Of a stretch of 64,000 nucleotides of DNA, positions 1 to 12,000 are shown piece after piece. How positions within the stretch are numbered: position 1 is the stretch's first letter; every line of letters begins with the position of its first letter. A program made the position numbers and the translations under genes. Origin of the DNA: Larix kaempferi (lineage: Eukaryota; Streptophyta; Pinopsida; Pinales; Pinaceae); NCBI GenBank assembly GCA_027924585.1, contig BSBM01000870.1, forward strand, positions 3,347,001 through 3,411,000, read 5' to 3'. The notes under the pieces are model-generated. The model worked only from the letters and a program-made list of their open reading frames with translations. It had not been told where the DNA came from and searched no databases.

Positions 1-581
1 TCAATCAAGGGATATACCATGCAGTTGGACTTTAATTCCTACAAGCTCATTGATGTAGTTGGAATTATACCATATAAATATATAATTAAGTAATATATCG
101 TTTCCATTTTTAATTACTTTTATTTGACACAGGGCCATATTAGTATAGATTACTCCTAACTCACTTTTATATATTACGTATAGACAAATATATTGTTTCC
201 CTTTATGAACTAATTCCTCCATATAATATCAACATTCTTTGAAATATCTTCCCATTAAAATGAATGTTCGGGGTGCTAATAATCTCATACCAAAATAACT
301 TGTTCTGGAGATTCATGGAGTGTTCACAACATAGATTTCAATGAATCCAGACATAACCACCTTTGCATTGATACCCGGATCATAAACCTGGGAATGTGAA
401 ACCTTAACCTCTATCATCCTATCAATACAAATATTATTGCAGTTTAATATTGAGTATGCTGCCCAGTAAGAAAATAGCAAAATGTCTATACAAAAGAAAA
501 TGAATGCCTGCAAATCCTCATATATCAACAATGTTATCTACAAATAGTACAACATGCAGAAATATAAAACAAACTGCTCAC
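1..581. other. Flank downstream of CDPK exon, no gene seen
   Basis: AT-rich sequence. On the minus strand it follows the splice donor of the CDPK exon at 582-697, so it would be intron or downstream gene sequence. I searched by eye for the expected next exon (EF-hand region) and did not find one. Two short minus-strand ORFs (1-222 and 313-531) have no recognisable domain and are probably chance. Confidence 0.5.
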
Positions 582-697
582 CATAAGTGCCATATTCTTT
601 AATTTATTCATTGCAGAAAATTGCTTTAATAGGGATAATACAGCTGCATCCAAAGCTTGATCTGGTTCCATACCATCTTTACAAATCCATGGATGAC
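582..697 (-). pseudogene. Calcium-dependent protein kinase (CDPK) exon, junction region
   Basis: A 116-nt exon on the minus strand. After two bases of a split codon it reads 38 codons without a stop, beginning [16 protein letters not shown] and containing [15 protein letters not shown]. In plant CDPKs, HPW ends the kinase domain and [15 protein letters not shown] is the autoinhibitory junction before the EF-hands. The acceptor AG lies in the adjoining target duplication and the donor is GTGAGC (576-581). The split codon joins in phase to the exon at 16540-16691 and gives Cys before HPW, as in the family. Changes at conserved basic positions (SRLK to SLLK, KKM to KNM, ALR to ALM) and a frameshift in the partner exon argue for a pseudogene. 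Family assignment is strong; status is inferred. Confidence 0.85.
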
Positions 698-702
698 CTG
701 AC
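698..702. repeat. Target site duplication CTGAC, left copy
   Basis: CTGAC abuts the left end of the gypsy element and is repeated at 16315-16319. On the minus strand it reads GTCAG, so the duplicated bases include the AG splice acceptor of the CDPK exon at 582-697. Confidence 0.95.
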
Positions 703-1701
703 TGTTGGCCTGATTTTATGAATCAGAGCCAATAAAGAGGTTTTATCCACACAATCAACTTAAAGCAGTGTCCGGTGTGTTTGGATTAACAAGACCTCGC
801 AGGTTATGGTCCTGCTACCAGCTAGTTTGTCTCTTAAGGAAACCTTAAAACTAGCAAAATCTAACCTATTCTAACGTTTATCCTATCTATATATCTACAA
901 ATGTCCTAAGGTTGCTTCCGTAAGGAAAGACTTTGATTTTTGGGAAGTTTTCTGAATATGAAAGCTTACTTATAGTATGCAGAATGATCTAACAGTGCTT
1001 GATCAATAATAAACTAAACTTTATTACTAATTAATCTATCTATCCTATTTAACCCTATCTCAGCTGAGAGCAAAGTTGAAACTATATTAATTATTAATCA
1101 ATAACAGAAAACTGAAGTATGGTCTAAATATACATATTTAAATCATAACCAAAGTAATTCTGCTATGTAATAACAGAAATGAGATTTAACCTATACATAC
1201 ACAATCAAATTCCACTTCCTAAAACTGATTAATAATTAATTATCAAGACAGTCATTTGAATTTGAAATGATGCTCATTTAAAATTCACCGTTAACATACA
1301 AATGAAATTTTAAATAAACAGGAAAGTATATCATTAAAACTGATGTTTATAGTGAACACACTAATAAACAAAACCATAATGAAAGATTTATTCAACAACT
1401 AACTTGAGATGACAAAGTGAGAAACATATTTAAACATCAATGTGTCACAGCACACAGAGTTCACGTATATACAGAAGATGACAAACCGAAATATATGTAT
1501 ATATATAAAAATCCAAAAATGAATACCAGTCACAGTATCATTCGCAGATATCCAGTATCATCCACATGAAAGCTTCAGCTTCAAGTTTGATGTAGTACTA
1601 GTAATAAAATATATTTCAACAAGTTTTCTTCCACACTCCATCCATCATCGAGTTCATCAAAAATCTTCATTCATATACTACTGAGAGTCGGTTTTGCTAT
1701 A

Positions 1702-1719
1702 AATGTTGCATGCAACATT
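1702..1719. repeat. 18-bp perfect palindrome in LTR
   Basis: AATGTTGCATGCAACATT is a perfect palindrome centred on the RY-type motif CATGCA. It is present in both LTRs (also near 13220). It could be a dimeric protein-binding site or a small cruciform; no function is shown. Confidence 0.6.
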
Positions 1720-1989
1720 ATAGGAAATTATTTAACCAAAAGGGCATCTAATTACACCTACTACTAAAAATAAAATCGACTAGCCTGAGTCGAGGCATCT
1801 CAGAAAGTTCTTGCCCATTCACAAAACTCCAGCTTGTAACAAATCAGCTACATTTCCATGCCATCGCATCAACCACGTCCCGTATTCTGGGAAGAAGGCG
1901 GTGATAAAACTTCCTGCATTAAATTCAATCAATGCATTATATTAAAATCAATTTAACACAGTCAACAGAAATATTTAAAAATTATAAAT

Positions 1990-2024
1990 GCATGCCTGTT
2001 AAATATCCGATTTTACAGGCATGC
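1990..2024. other. Hairpin downstream of LTR ORF (3' LTR copy)
   Basis: A 15-nt stem (GCATGCCTGTTAAAT against ATTTTACAGGCATGC, one mismatch) with a 5-nt loop. It lies just past the end of the LTR ORF in its own sense. The same stem is at 13501-13535 with a changed loop (ATCCG versus CTCCA). It may act in RNA 3'-end formation, which is inference. Confidence 0.55.
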
Positions 2025-2078
2025 AAAATCGAAATAACCATTACCTGTTATGCTGTTACATAAGAGAAGAGAAAACTA

Positions 2079-3754
2079 TTAAGCCTCATTATGAAGAGCG
2101 ACTACTCTTCTAGCTTCGGCTAATTTAGCCTTCAACCTGATAATTTTAACATTTTGTTTTTCAATTCGTTCCAATAGCAGCTGATTCGTTTTTAATATTG
2201 ATTTCTTGGATTTCTTGAGTTGATTCTTCTTCATGTTGGCCCTTTTCCACCTGTCAATCCATTCTAGCAATTCTTTCCTGAAAGTTTTGTTTTCTTCTTC
2301 CAATAAGGCTGTACACTGTTTACACTTTCCTCTAGACTCTGTGTTTTTATCCTGATAAATATTTCCTAATACCTGTTGTAGGGTTTCGTCTTCTCTAGCT
2401 ACATGAGGAGAACGAGGACTGTCACAATGTTGATAGTGTAATGGTTCAAGTTCTACAGTGTCAACGTTTATTTCTGGTTGATTTCCCTCGACCTCACCTG
2501 ATTGCACATCACTCCCCTGCGTAGTAGTGGAATTCCCTACATCCATTGTGTTAGGGACAGGCATCGGAATATCATCCTCAATATTTACAACTGTAGGTTC
2601 AGTAGCTGTAGATTTGGAAGTCTGTGGATTGGAATCGAATGGAGATTATGCATGCTTCTAGTGACTCTACGTGAAAACGATAATTTTTCAACATTCAACC
2701 CTTCCTTGTCATAACAAACCTGAGCCAAATGGTTCAACTTATGCATAGAATTTTTATCACATTCATCAGGTTTAACAATTTCGTCTTCGGCTGATCCTTC
2801 TTTTAATTTTGCAGGGTTGCCATCATTCTTACCAGGTTCGGGTTCTTTTAATATTTCCCTAGAATCGCAGGGAATTGAAACCCTATCAGCATCTTCATTT
2901 ACCTTATCGTCTATGGACATGTTTACGACCCCTGGTTCCTTAACCTCTGAGCTATTAACCTCAGGATTTATGATTTTTCGTCTTCTACGAGCTCGAGGAG
3001 ATGGATTAGGCCAATACTGTGTTGGCCCCAATTGACAATCAACTAGAAATTTATCCCAAGACAGACCTTTTGCAGATAATTGGAATTGCAGTAAAATTTT
3101 AATCAATCCATGGTGACACAGACTATTGTCAGGGTTATTGAAATTCCTTACAGACTGTGACATTTTCTTAAGGATTTTCCAAAGATAGAAGGGAAAATTA
3201 AGTTTATAACCCTTTACTGCTAACAACAACCGTAAATGATACAAGTGCAAATGGGAAAAGCGTCCACAACAGGTTACGTACCTTACTAAGATTTCATAGT
3301 AAGCTCTCCATTCGGGGTTTAGAAATTTTACAGGTACGCCTATCCTCAATTTCGTTTTATCTGGTAAAGGAATTAACAAAGACAAACACTTCTTCTTGTC
3401 AACCATAGTGCCCTTAAACCAGCGTTCTCCCACTTGGGGAAGTTTCGTGGCTTCAGCAATTTTGTCTTCATTGATAACAAATTCGAAACCCCCAATTCGC
3501 ACCCTGTCATCTTCAAAACTCATTGAAAACATCTTGGTAATCTCCACATGATGACCATCAAAACTTCGAAAGAAATGTGTCCATCCCATTTTCTCGAATC
3601 TCTGGGCAACCTCCTGGTTAGCTTCAATAATTTCAAACCCTGAGATCTCAAAACGATTCAGAGGAGACATGGTTTCTTCAACACTTTCTGGGCTTAGTCG
3701 CAAAATGAAAGGGAAAGTGAAAACAGAGCGAATAGGTACCCACACACACGACAT
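2079..3754 (-). pseudogene. LTR-encoded ORF, 3' LTR copy (broken by a 13-bp deletion)
   Basis: Minus-strand reading frame inside the LTR, same sense as gag-pol. From 3754 it is open to 2585, then shifts frame and stays open from 2564 to 2079. The other LTR has 13 extra bases where the frame breaks (CAGACCTATATC region near 14140). Adding them gives 1689 nt, or 562 codons plus stop. The N-terminal ~240 residues look globular (motifs MGWTHFF, EITKMF, LPQVGERWFKG, WRAYYEILVRYVTCCGRFSHLH). A charged, low-complexity middle follows, then a C-terminal Lys/Glu-rich coiled-coil segment (about the last 75 residues, LLEEENKTF to the end). The N-terminal part is reminiscent of retroelement-associated plant transposon protein domains. 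I cannot assign a family or function. Confidence 0.7.
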
Positions 3755-4667
3755 GATAGAAAATCTTCACATGCTTCAAATCTAATCAGAAATCTAATCT
3801 CTGAACCTACCATTTTAGTGGGACTTCGAGCATTGATAAATGTTACAACTACACACTACACCACGATTTATGCCAATCTATCTACGTTTGACCATGCATG
3901 TTAGTGATAACCACTTAACTTGGCGAACCAGCGATACGAAGACTGATAGAATCATGATTATAGTCATTGATTATTGACAGTGGTTCATAATTAATAGGTA
4001 CAATGGCGTAATTTGAAATGACTGTGAGCATTTAACACTGTCAACACGATTTAACCAAATGCATACAACTGTCGATTCTGTCAAGGGGTGAAAGCCACGT
4101 TTTCATACCAGCTCATCGATCCAAAACGTTTATTGATTTAACCATTAATTTATTGCATGGCCAGTTCATCAAACAATCATCCCTATTTTATCATGTTACG
4201 TAGTGGCATGAAGAATAATAAATCGCACTTTAATGTTAAGTAGGCATTAATCAAATGGCTAGCTTAATGTTTATTGTATGTATATGTACAAAGCTAAGTT
4301 TTTAAAACCTTTATACATCCTATTGACACCTTATACTATCATATAGGGTATTTATCATATGTAAAAAGTTTCCTATACAAATCTTATCTATCCATTAACT
4401 ATGATATTTACAAAGTTCATAATAGGGTATTCCTTACAATGTTAACTTCCAAAATTCTCTTAGTCTTAGGACTAATAATACCCTAAACAATGTGTTTTAT
4501 GATATTTCTCTTGGCACAAATCCCTTAAGTCACATAAATTCATTTTGATGTTTTAAATAGCTTTAATGAGAATTTACGAAACTTATCTAACATTCGTTTA
4601 AAAGCCAAGTTTTATGATCAAGTACCTATCAGCTCTAGAATCATTAAATTACTTTTCTTTGATTAAG

Positions 4668-4700
4668 AGTACCTTTAGAATCAAAGATTCTGAAGGTGCT
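4668..4700. other. Terminal hairpin near LTR edge (3' LTR)
   Basis: AGTACCTTTAGAATC, loop AAA, GATTCTGAAGGTGCT: a 15-nt stem with two mismatches here. In the 5' LTR (16191-16223) it has one mismatch. A second 10-bp stem, CTCTTCATTT / AAATGAAGAG, lies at 4745-4771. Both are in the first ~130 nt of the LTR as read on the minus strand. Confidence 0.55.
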
Positions 4701-4791
4701 CTAACATAATTTTTTAATTGATAAATCACATAAAGAGCTGATCTCTCTTCATTTTGTCAAGAAATGAAGAGGTTGTTGCTGGATGCCAACA

Positions 4792-6082
4792 AATGGCGAC
4801 GACCTGGGTGAACCAGTTATATCTGCTTAAAACAAGATGATCAAAACGAAATCTTAGAAATCTGTTAAAAAATAATCAAAATCCTTTATTCATATCAAAC
4901 CTTTATTTATTCAGATTCATAAGTATAACTCAGAAATATTTCATCTTTTGAGACAAACATTTGATTAGAGATAGGCTTACAAATATCTTCATCAAAACCA
5001 GTACTTCTTAGTAAAGATGATCTTACCATCAGCATCGAATACTGTGCCTCTGAAAACTATCTAGAACCTGTTCCATGGTATAGTAATTTTCTTGTTTCTT
5101 GCTTTGCTGTTCTTTTTAAAATAATAATTCTGTCTGAAGACTACTATCTGGGTTTGGTGTCCCAATGTGATAGTATCATTCACGAGAGTTGTCTGAAATA
5201 AGCAGGCCGACTCGTGATGAGATCTCCTGTCTTTTAATTTAAAATCAAAAGCCATCACCCTGGTGATCAGAAATGAAGTTATTCCAGGCAACACTGATGA
5301 TCATGATTAGGCCGGCTCATTACTGAGACCTCCTATTCTTCAGGCAAAAGTTGTGTTTTATTGCGATTTTCATTAATTTTGTTTTAACTAAAATGAGAGA
5401 TCATCACCTAGCATGGTAACCAAATGGTAATGTCAGTCATAAATATCACTAGAAAATGAATCAGTTGGCTCGTGATGAGACCCCTTATCTTTTGGTTTCA
5501 ATACCAAAAGCCATTACCAGTTTCCTAATAATGTCATACCAGTGATATTCATGATTCTGATCAGACCGGCTCATTACTGAGACCTTCCGTCTCTCACTTT
5601 AGCTTCTTATTAACTGGAACAGATGTTAGACAGTTCTCAAATGACAAAAGTTTTCTAAAACTGATGATAAAAATCTATAAAGATTTTTCAAAAGTACAAG
5701 CTTCGAAAAAGATATATAATAAACTATCCTTATTTAAGAAAATAACCAGATGAAGGAAAATCCGAGAAACACTTATAAATAGAAATAATGAAGGTTTTTA
5801 CAAATTGAAGAAATTTTGATCAATCTGAACAAATTTTAAAAAATTTCAGTCTAAATCATCATTTTAAAGACTGATGAGTAAACTGATCCTATTTATTTAT
5901 ACTAATTACAGTTGTTAATTACATATTTCTGTTTAAAGACTGGTTATATACATAAATTTCAACAATCTGAAATATTTGATATTGACAGAAATTTGATTCA
6001 TATACAGTTTGCTAGTTTATATACAAAAATACAAATTATTTACAAACAGCAAATAAGTATATACATTTTAGACAGCAAATTA
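4792..6082 (-). other. Gypsy 3' untranslated region between integrase and 3' LTR
   Basis: About 1.3 kb without a supported ORF. It contains a diverged tandem duplication of about 256 bp (5140-5600). No purine-rich tract is visible next to the 3' LTR on the sense strand. The plus strand there instead begins AATGGCGACGACCTGGG, resembling the AATGGCG start of the primer-binding site at the other end. Confidence 0.6.
5140..5600. repeat. Diverged ~256-bp tandem duplication with short hairpins
   Basis: CTCGTGATGAGA recurs near 5211 and 5469, and CCGGCTCATTACTGAGACC near 5313 and 5567, giving periods of 258 and about 255. Each motif is a small stem-loop (CTC..GAG, CTCA..TGAG). A further hairpin, ATCACC CT GGTGAT, is at 5254-5267. 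Confidence 0.6.
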
Positions 6083-9000
6083 TTAACAGAAATATTTCTT
6101 AAGAATCAGTCCATTCACAGGGAATGTCTCGGACTGTCCTTCAAGTGTTTGCAATCGAAAGGTACTTGGACCTATTTTTTCAGAAATAACAAAGGGACCT
6201 AACCACAGTTTTTGAAACTTAGTATGACTACCCTTATCTTCATGAGCTTTATCCCATTTTAAGACCAAGTCTCCTACCTGAAATTCGCGATCAGAACTAA
6301 ATGATTGGTCAAACCATGACTTAATGATCTGTTGATGTTTGTTAAAGTGTTGTTTTGACTTTTCTCTATCTTCTTCTAATTTTAGCAATGCATTAATTCT
6401 TTTTTCCATTGCTGGGCATTCTTCTTCTTGGACAGACTGAGCTAACTGTAATGAAGGTAAGAACAAATTTGGTGGAAGAATAGCTTCAGTTCCATACACT
6501 AAGAAAAATGGTGAGTTACCTATTGCAACTTTTGGAGTTACTCTATCTACCCAAAGGGCATTGACCAATTCTGTATGCCAATTCCGATGGTGAACTGAAA
6601 CAGTTCTTTTAAGAATTTTCAATAAATTTTTGTTCATTGATTCAGCTAGACCATTCCCATGAGGATGGTAATTAGCTGAATATCTTATTCTTATTCCTTT
6701 TTCTAAAGCAAACTGAGTCAATTCAATTGATGAAAAATATGATGCATTATCGAAGACCAAAGAATCAGGAACACCAAATCTTGTTATGATAAAGAACTCC
6801 AAAAATAATATAACTTGATTAGTATTCACAACTTTTAATGGTGCAACCTCAGCCCAACGAGTGAAATAATCAGTTGTAGTTATTATATACTTATGTTGCA
6901 TTGATGAGGGAGGGTTTATTGGACCTACTATATCGATACCCCACTGCTGAAAGGGTCTTTCAGCTGAAACAGGTTGTAAAGGGAAAGTAGATTTTTTAAC
7001 TCTTCCTGCGGCAAGTTGACACTCTTGACACCTCCTGACGAAAGTATAAGAATCTCGAAACAAGGTAGGCCAATAATAACCAGCCCTAAGAATTTTATGA
7101 GCTGTGGTTTCTCCACCGAAATGACCTCCTGCTGGTCCAGAATGCAATTCTTTCAGAATTGTTTCTGTTTCATCTTTATCTAAACATCGAAGGTATACCC
7201 CATCTGAATTTTTCCGAAAGAGGACATTATCTATTAATAAGTATGGGGCAGATTTCAACCTGAGGGCTCTTCTCTTTTTCGGGTCTAAGTAATCAGGGAC
7301 AGTCCCTACTTCCAGAAGTACTCATATGTCTGTGTACCAAGAATCTTGAGGTGGTGGATAAAAATAAATTTCTCTGGTAAGTAAGTCTTTATTAATGACA
7401 ATTTCAGTTTTATCATCAAGCAAATGAGCAACTTCAGCAGCCAGTTTACACAACCCTTGTCCTTTAATTATCGTTGATGGTTTGATTTCTAAGTCATACT
7501 CTTGAAGAGCTGTCATCCAAGGTGCCCTTTTTTCTCCTAAATCTTTTTGTACCAACAAATTTCTTACTGAAGAATAAGGTACAATTACTTTTGTTTTGGA
7601 TTTTAACAAGTAAGGACGAAAATGTTTTACCGCTTTAAAAACGGCATAAGCTTGTTTATCCACTTCATGATAGTTTAGTTCAACACCTTTGAAATTCGAA
7701 CTCATGAATGAAATTGGAACCTCATTATTTTGTTGATTTAATTGGGTTAATACTGCTGCATACGCAATATCAGAAGCAAAGGTATATAATATAAAATACT
7801 TGTTAAAATATGGACTTAGAAGACTAGGAGCTTCTAAAATAGCTTCTAAAATTTTCTGAAAGGATTCTTTTTCAGTTTGTCCCCAATTAAACACAGCATC
7901 TTTTTTAATCATTTTCTGCAAAGGACGAACGGTCTCTGAAAAACTAGGAATGAATCTCCTAACAAAATTAATTTTCCCTAAAAATGACTACATTCCTTTC
8001 TTGCTGGAAGGGAAAGTAATCTTTGAAATAGCTTGTGTTCTTTCAGGATCAATCATGATTCCGTGTTTTGATACTACACATCCTAACAAGATACCTTCTG
8101 AAACAACAAATATTGTTTTCTTAGGATTTAAAGATATTCCAAATTTTCTACATCGTTCAAACACTTTTCTCAAATGGTTAAGATGATCAGGCCGATGTTT
8201 AGAGTAGACAGTAACGTCATCCAAATAGACAACGACTGAATGACTTATTAAGCCTCTAAAGGCAATATCCATTGCTCGTTGAAATGTTGCTCCTGCGTTG
8301 ATTAACCCAAAGGGCATCTTACGGTATGCGTACGTTCCCCATGGAGTTCTAAAAGCTGTTTTTAATTGATCATCCGGGGAGACTAGTATTTGGTTGTACC
8401 CTGAGAAACCATCAAGGAGAGACAGTATCTCAGACCCAGACACTTTCTGAAGAATTTGTTCCATGGGTGGAACAGGGTAGTTATCTTTTTCAGAAGCTTT
8501 ATTTAAATTCCTAAAATCGACACATAATCGAATATCCCCATTTTTCTTTCTAACTGGAACTAAGTTTGCTACCCATTGAGTGTGTCTAACAGGGAAAATG
8601 ATCCTAGCAGCTAACAATTTATTCAACTCTTTTTTAATTGTTGGTTCTAATGATGGGTGATATTTTCTTAACTTCTGCTGAAAAGGTTTTGATTCTTGTT
8701 TAATTGGAATTATATGTTGCATGACGTGAGTATTGAATGTTTTTAAATCATCATATGTCCATGCAAATATATCTTTAAACTCCTTGAATAATTTTATGAA
8801 AGTTGTTTTTTCCACAGGATCACAATCTATTCCTAGGTTTATAGTTTGGGGATTAGATTCTGTTCCCAAATTGATGGTTTCATATTTCATGCAAGATCTA
8901 TTTGTTTTACAATTAGGAACTGACTTAAACTTATCCTGCAAATCAAAAAACTTTTCTAATCTTAATATTGAGTTGGGAACGGGTTTTACCTGTTCGAAAG

Positions 9001-12000
9001 CTTTCTCAATTGAACATAAATCATTAATTACCGAAAAATCTCGTAAATTGTCATCGTGAGTGATTTCATCTATCGCTGAATCTTTAAAGATTCCATCATT
9101 TGTTAGAAAATGCATTACCTGTGTATCATTGTCAAACACACGCCAATTAAAAATGTTATCCGGTATAGAGGGCCTAAAAATTAATTCAACAGAAAAGAAT
9201 TCTGGTGAAAAATTTTCTGAAGGAATCAACTTGGAAGCTACATTTGCCAATAAGTCTGCTTCTTGATTTTGACTTCTAGGAACAGAATTTATGTTAAATG
9301 CATCAAAATATGTGATAAGATTCCATACCTCTTTCTGATAACTTTGTAAATGTTCAGATAAACAATGAATAGAATTACGCACCTGTCTAACAATGATCTC
9401 TGAATCGCCATAAACCACTATCTCTTTGATGCCCAAATCGATTGCTTTTTTCAATCCTTGAATCAAAGCTTCATATTCAACTATATTATTTGTACAACTA
9501 AATTCTATTCTACAAGCTATACAAGTCTTATTTCCTTGGGGATCTATTAGTAAACAACCGGCTCCTGCTCCTTCTTTAGATTTTGCACCATCGAAATAAA
9601 GAGTCCAAATAGAATTATGTACAATCACTTTACTTTCTATGATATTTACAATATTTACATTATTTTCATCACCAATGGTCTCCTTAAGGGAACAATTAGG
9701 AGAAATAACTGTTACATTACAAATCTCAGATTGCTTGCTATTTTCAGGAAGAAGAGAGTTTTCAGCTTTGAAATTTCCAAAACCTAATTCATACATGTAG
9801 TTTCCCATAATAGAATCAGAAAATAACACAGGTTCAATAGGATCATGTAGTTCTGTAACAGTATGTTTCATGTACCTTTCTCTATGTATCTTTATCTGAT
9901 TTGATTTTCCATTTTTTGGTAGCCACAAGGTTGACCAATCAGTGGCAAAGAAACCATTTAGTTGTTGAGACCAATCCCTACTCAAGAATAGTCCATATGC
10001 ATCTGGAATATCAGCAATTACGATGTCTATGATTTGATAAACTGAAGGATTACAAGCAATCCTAATTAAGACATCTTTCATCTCTCCGACAACCTTAACG
10101 TTTGTTCTATCTAATTGAGTTATTTGTGCATTAGATGAAACAAATTTGCCATTTAATTTCTTGCACACAGATAAAGGCATAACATTAGAAGATGCTCCTG
10201 AATCTACCATGCAGTTGTGGACATTCCTATTAAAAATTTCAAAGGTAAGTAATAATGGAGGTGTAGTTGACTTAGAATTCTTACCTATCAAAGAAGCTTT
10301 ATCGGTTGATGTTTTCCCTTTATCAGTTGCTGTTGGATCATTGCTTGAACTGTTTGCAGCAACATTTTGCTTTGTATTAGGGACGATGGAACTTACTGCA
10401 GGATTAATAATATGACTATTAGGCATTGGATAGATTTGAAGGAGATCGTACATACTAATGTTTGCACGTGTCTTCTTCAAATCATCAACTATGTCATATT
10501 GTAAATCCAACTTTGGAGCGTTTTGAATGGTTTGGGTACCCTTATTTGGCTGAGTTTGCTTGCCAGATTGAGTTTGTTTGTTTAATTGTGAGTTATTATT
10601 ATCAGTGTTTGAAGTAGAGCTTGAAGCACCAGGAGTATTTGCAATTGCTTTACTACGTGTATTATATGCGTGTTGTCCTGAGGGTGGACTTCTGTTCTCA
10701 TGTTTTTTCACAAAATTATCCCAGAAATGACCATTAATTTGTTGAGGTTCTTTTGATTCATCCTCATTTTCAGATTCTTCATCTTCTTTATTTTCATTTA
10801 TCTCTTGACTAGGTGTTTCAGACAAAGATAGAACAGCTCGAATTGTATTAAAGATTTCTTCATTAGCAGCTACATCTGGAGGTGTATTCTTATTATTCGT
10901 GTTTGGGTTTTGCCTAAATTGGTTTCTGAAGTAATCCCTAGAAGGAGAAGCTTCAGAACTAGTCTTTTTTAACCCTATAACTTCATTGGTTAACGTTCGA
11001 ATAGCGTTCTGTAGCTGTTCTACATCGAAAGATTCATCTTTATCTGAACTAGATTTTTCTACTTTCCTTCGAGGAAAAGAATCAGATTTACCACTTCTCT
11101 CTGGTTCATAAGACATGAAATCTTTTTCTACTTTAATTGCTTCATCAAATGTTTCTATCAGCGTTGTTTTTCCAGCTCTCTTCACAAACATTCCGGAATT
11201 CCTAGGTAAGGCTGATGTATAATTTTCAATGATTATATCTTCCTGAGGTTGAGAAGCAATTGGAATTTTATTTTTCAATGTTATAAACCTTTGATTAAAG
11301 TCTTTAATCCTTTCTTTGGGTTCCATTTTAATTCTAGATAATTCTAGGGCTAAAAGAGCAGGTGTTTTATCTTCCCCGAATTTGTCTAAAAAACCTTTAT
11401 TAAATTCCCCCCAATTTGTAATAGATCCTTGTACTAATGAAAAGTACCAGGTAGAAGCTCTTCCCTCAAAGGTGAGAGGAAACAATCGACAAACAACATC
11501 TTCATGCTGAACATTTAAAGTTTGAACAGCCAACATGAATTTATCAATATGTACCTCTGCAGGTTCTTTGTCATCTGGGTTAAACTTAGGAAGAATTTTA
11601 TCTGAATGTTTTGGTAATGGGTGTTGTACCCCAGGAATTGCTACAGCGGCTGCCCTTAACCAAGGGAGCTGTGGATTAGGTGGAGGGGGTGGAGGATTAC
11701 CTCCTCCTCCTGCATTTCCTGCTATTGGACTTCCTTGAGAACTAAAGGAACTCTCTGAATGAGAAGATCTTGGACTATTGGGTGGTGACTCAGGAGGAGA
11801 AGGTGACTGATCAGAACCACTTCCTGAGATTAACCTCCTTGTGGTATTGGTTTGTGTAATCTGTCTTTGATAACTTTCAGTTTGATGTTGAGGAGTACTA
11901 CCAGTTATCTCCAAATCTTCTGTAACTATGGTCAATTGTGGGTTGTGTCGCTGTTGTCTAGGAAGACCATAATCTATTGGAGCAATACCTAAGTGATTAG

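Larger units (their letters stand above)
703..4791 (-). repeat. Gypsy 3' LTR (4089 bp)
   Basis: Direct repeat of 12214-16314. The terminal inverted repeat is TGTTGGC ... GCCAACA. It contains a minus-strand ORF relic (2079-3754), an 18-bp palindrome (1702-1719) and several hairpins. The length is far above the usual few hundred bases to 1-2 kb of plant LTRs. Confidence 0.95.

Noticed and set aside
703-4791. Reading 703-4791 as a separate element or solo LTR
   Set aside because: The matching CTGAC duplications at 698 and 16315 and the shared internal region show one element with two LTRs.
7950-11738. Several plus-strand ORFs across the gypsy gag-pol region
   Set aside because: Antisense shadows of the minus-strand polyprotein.
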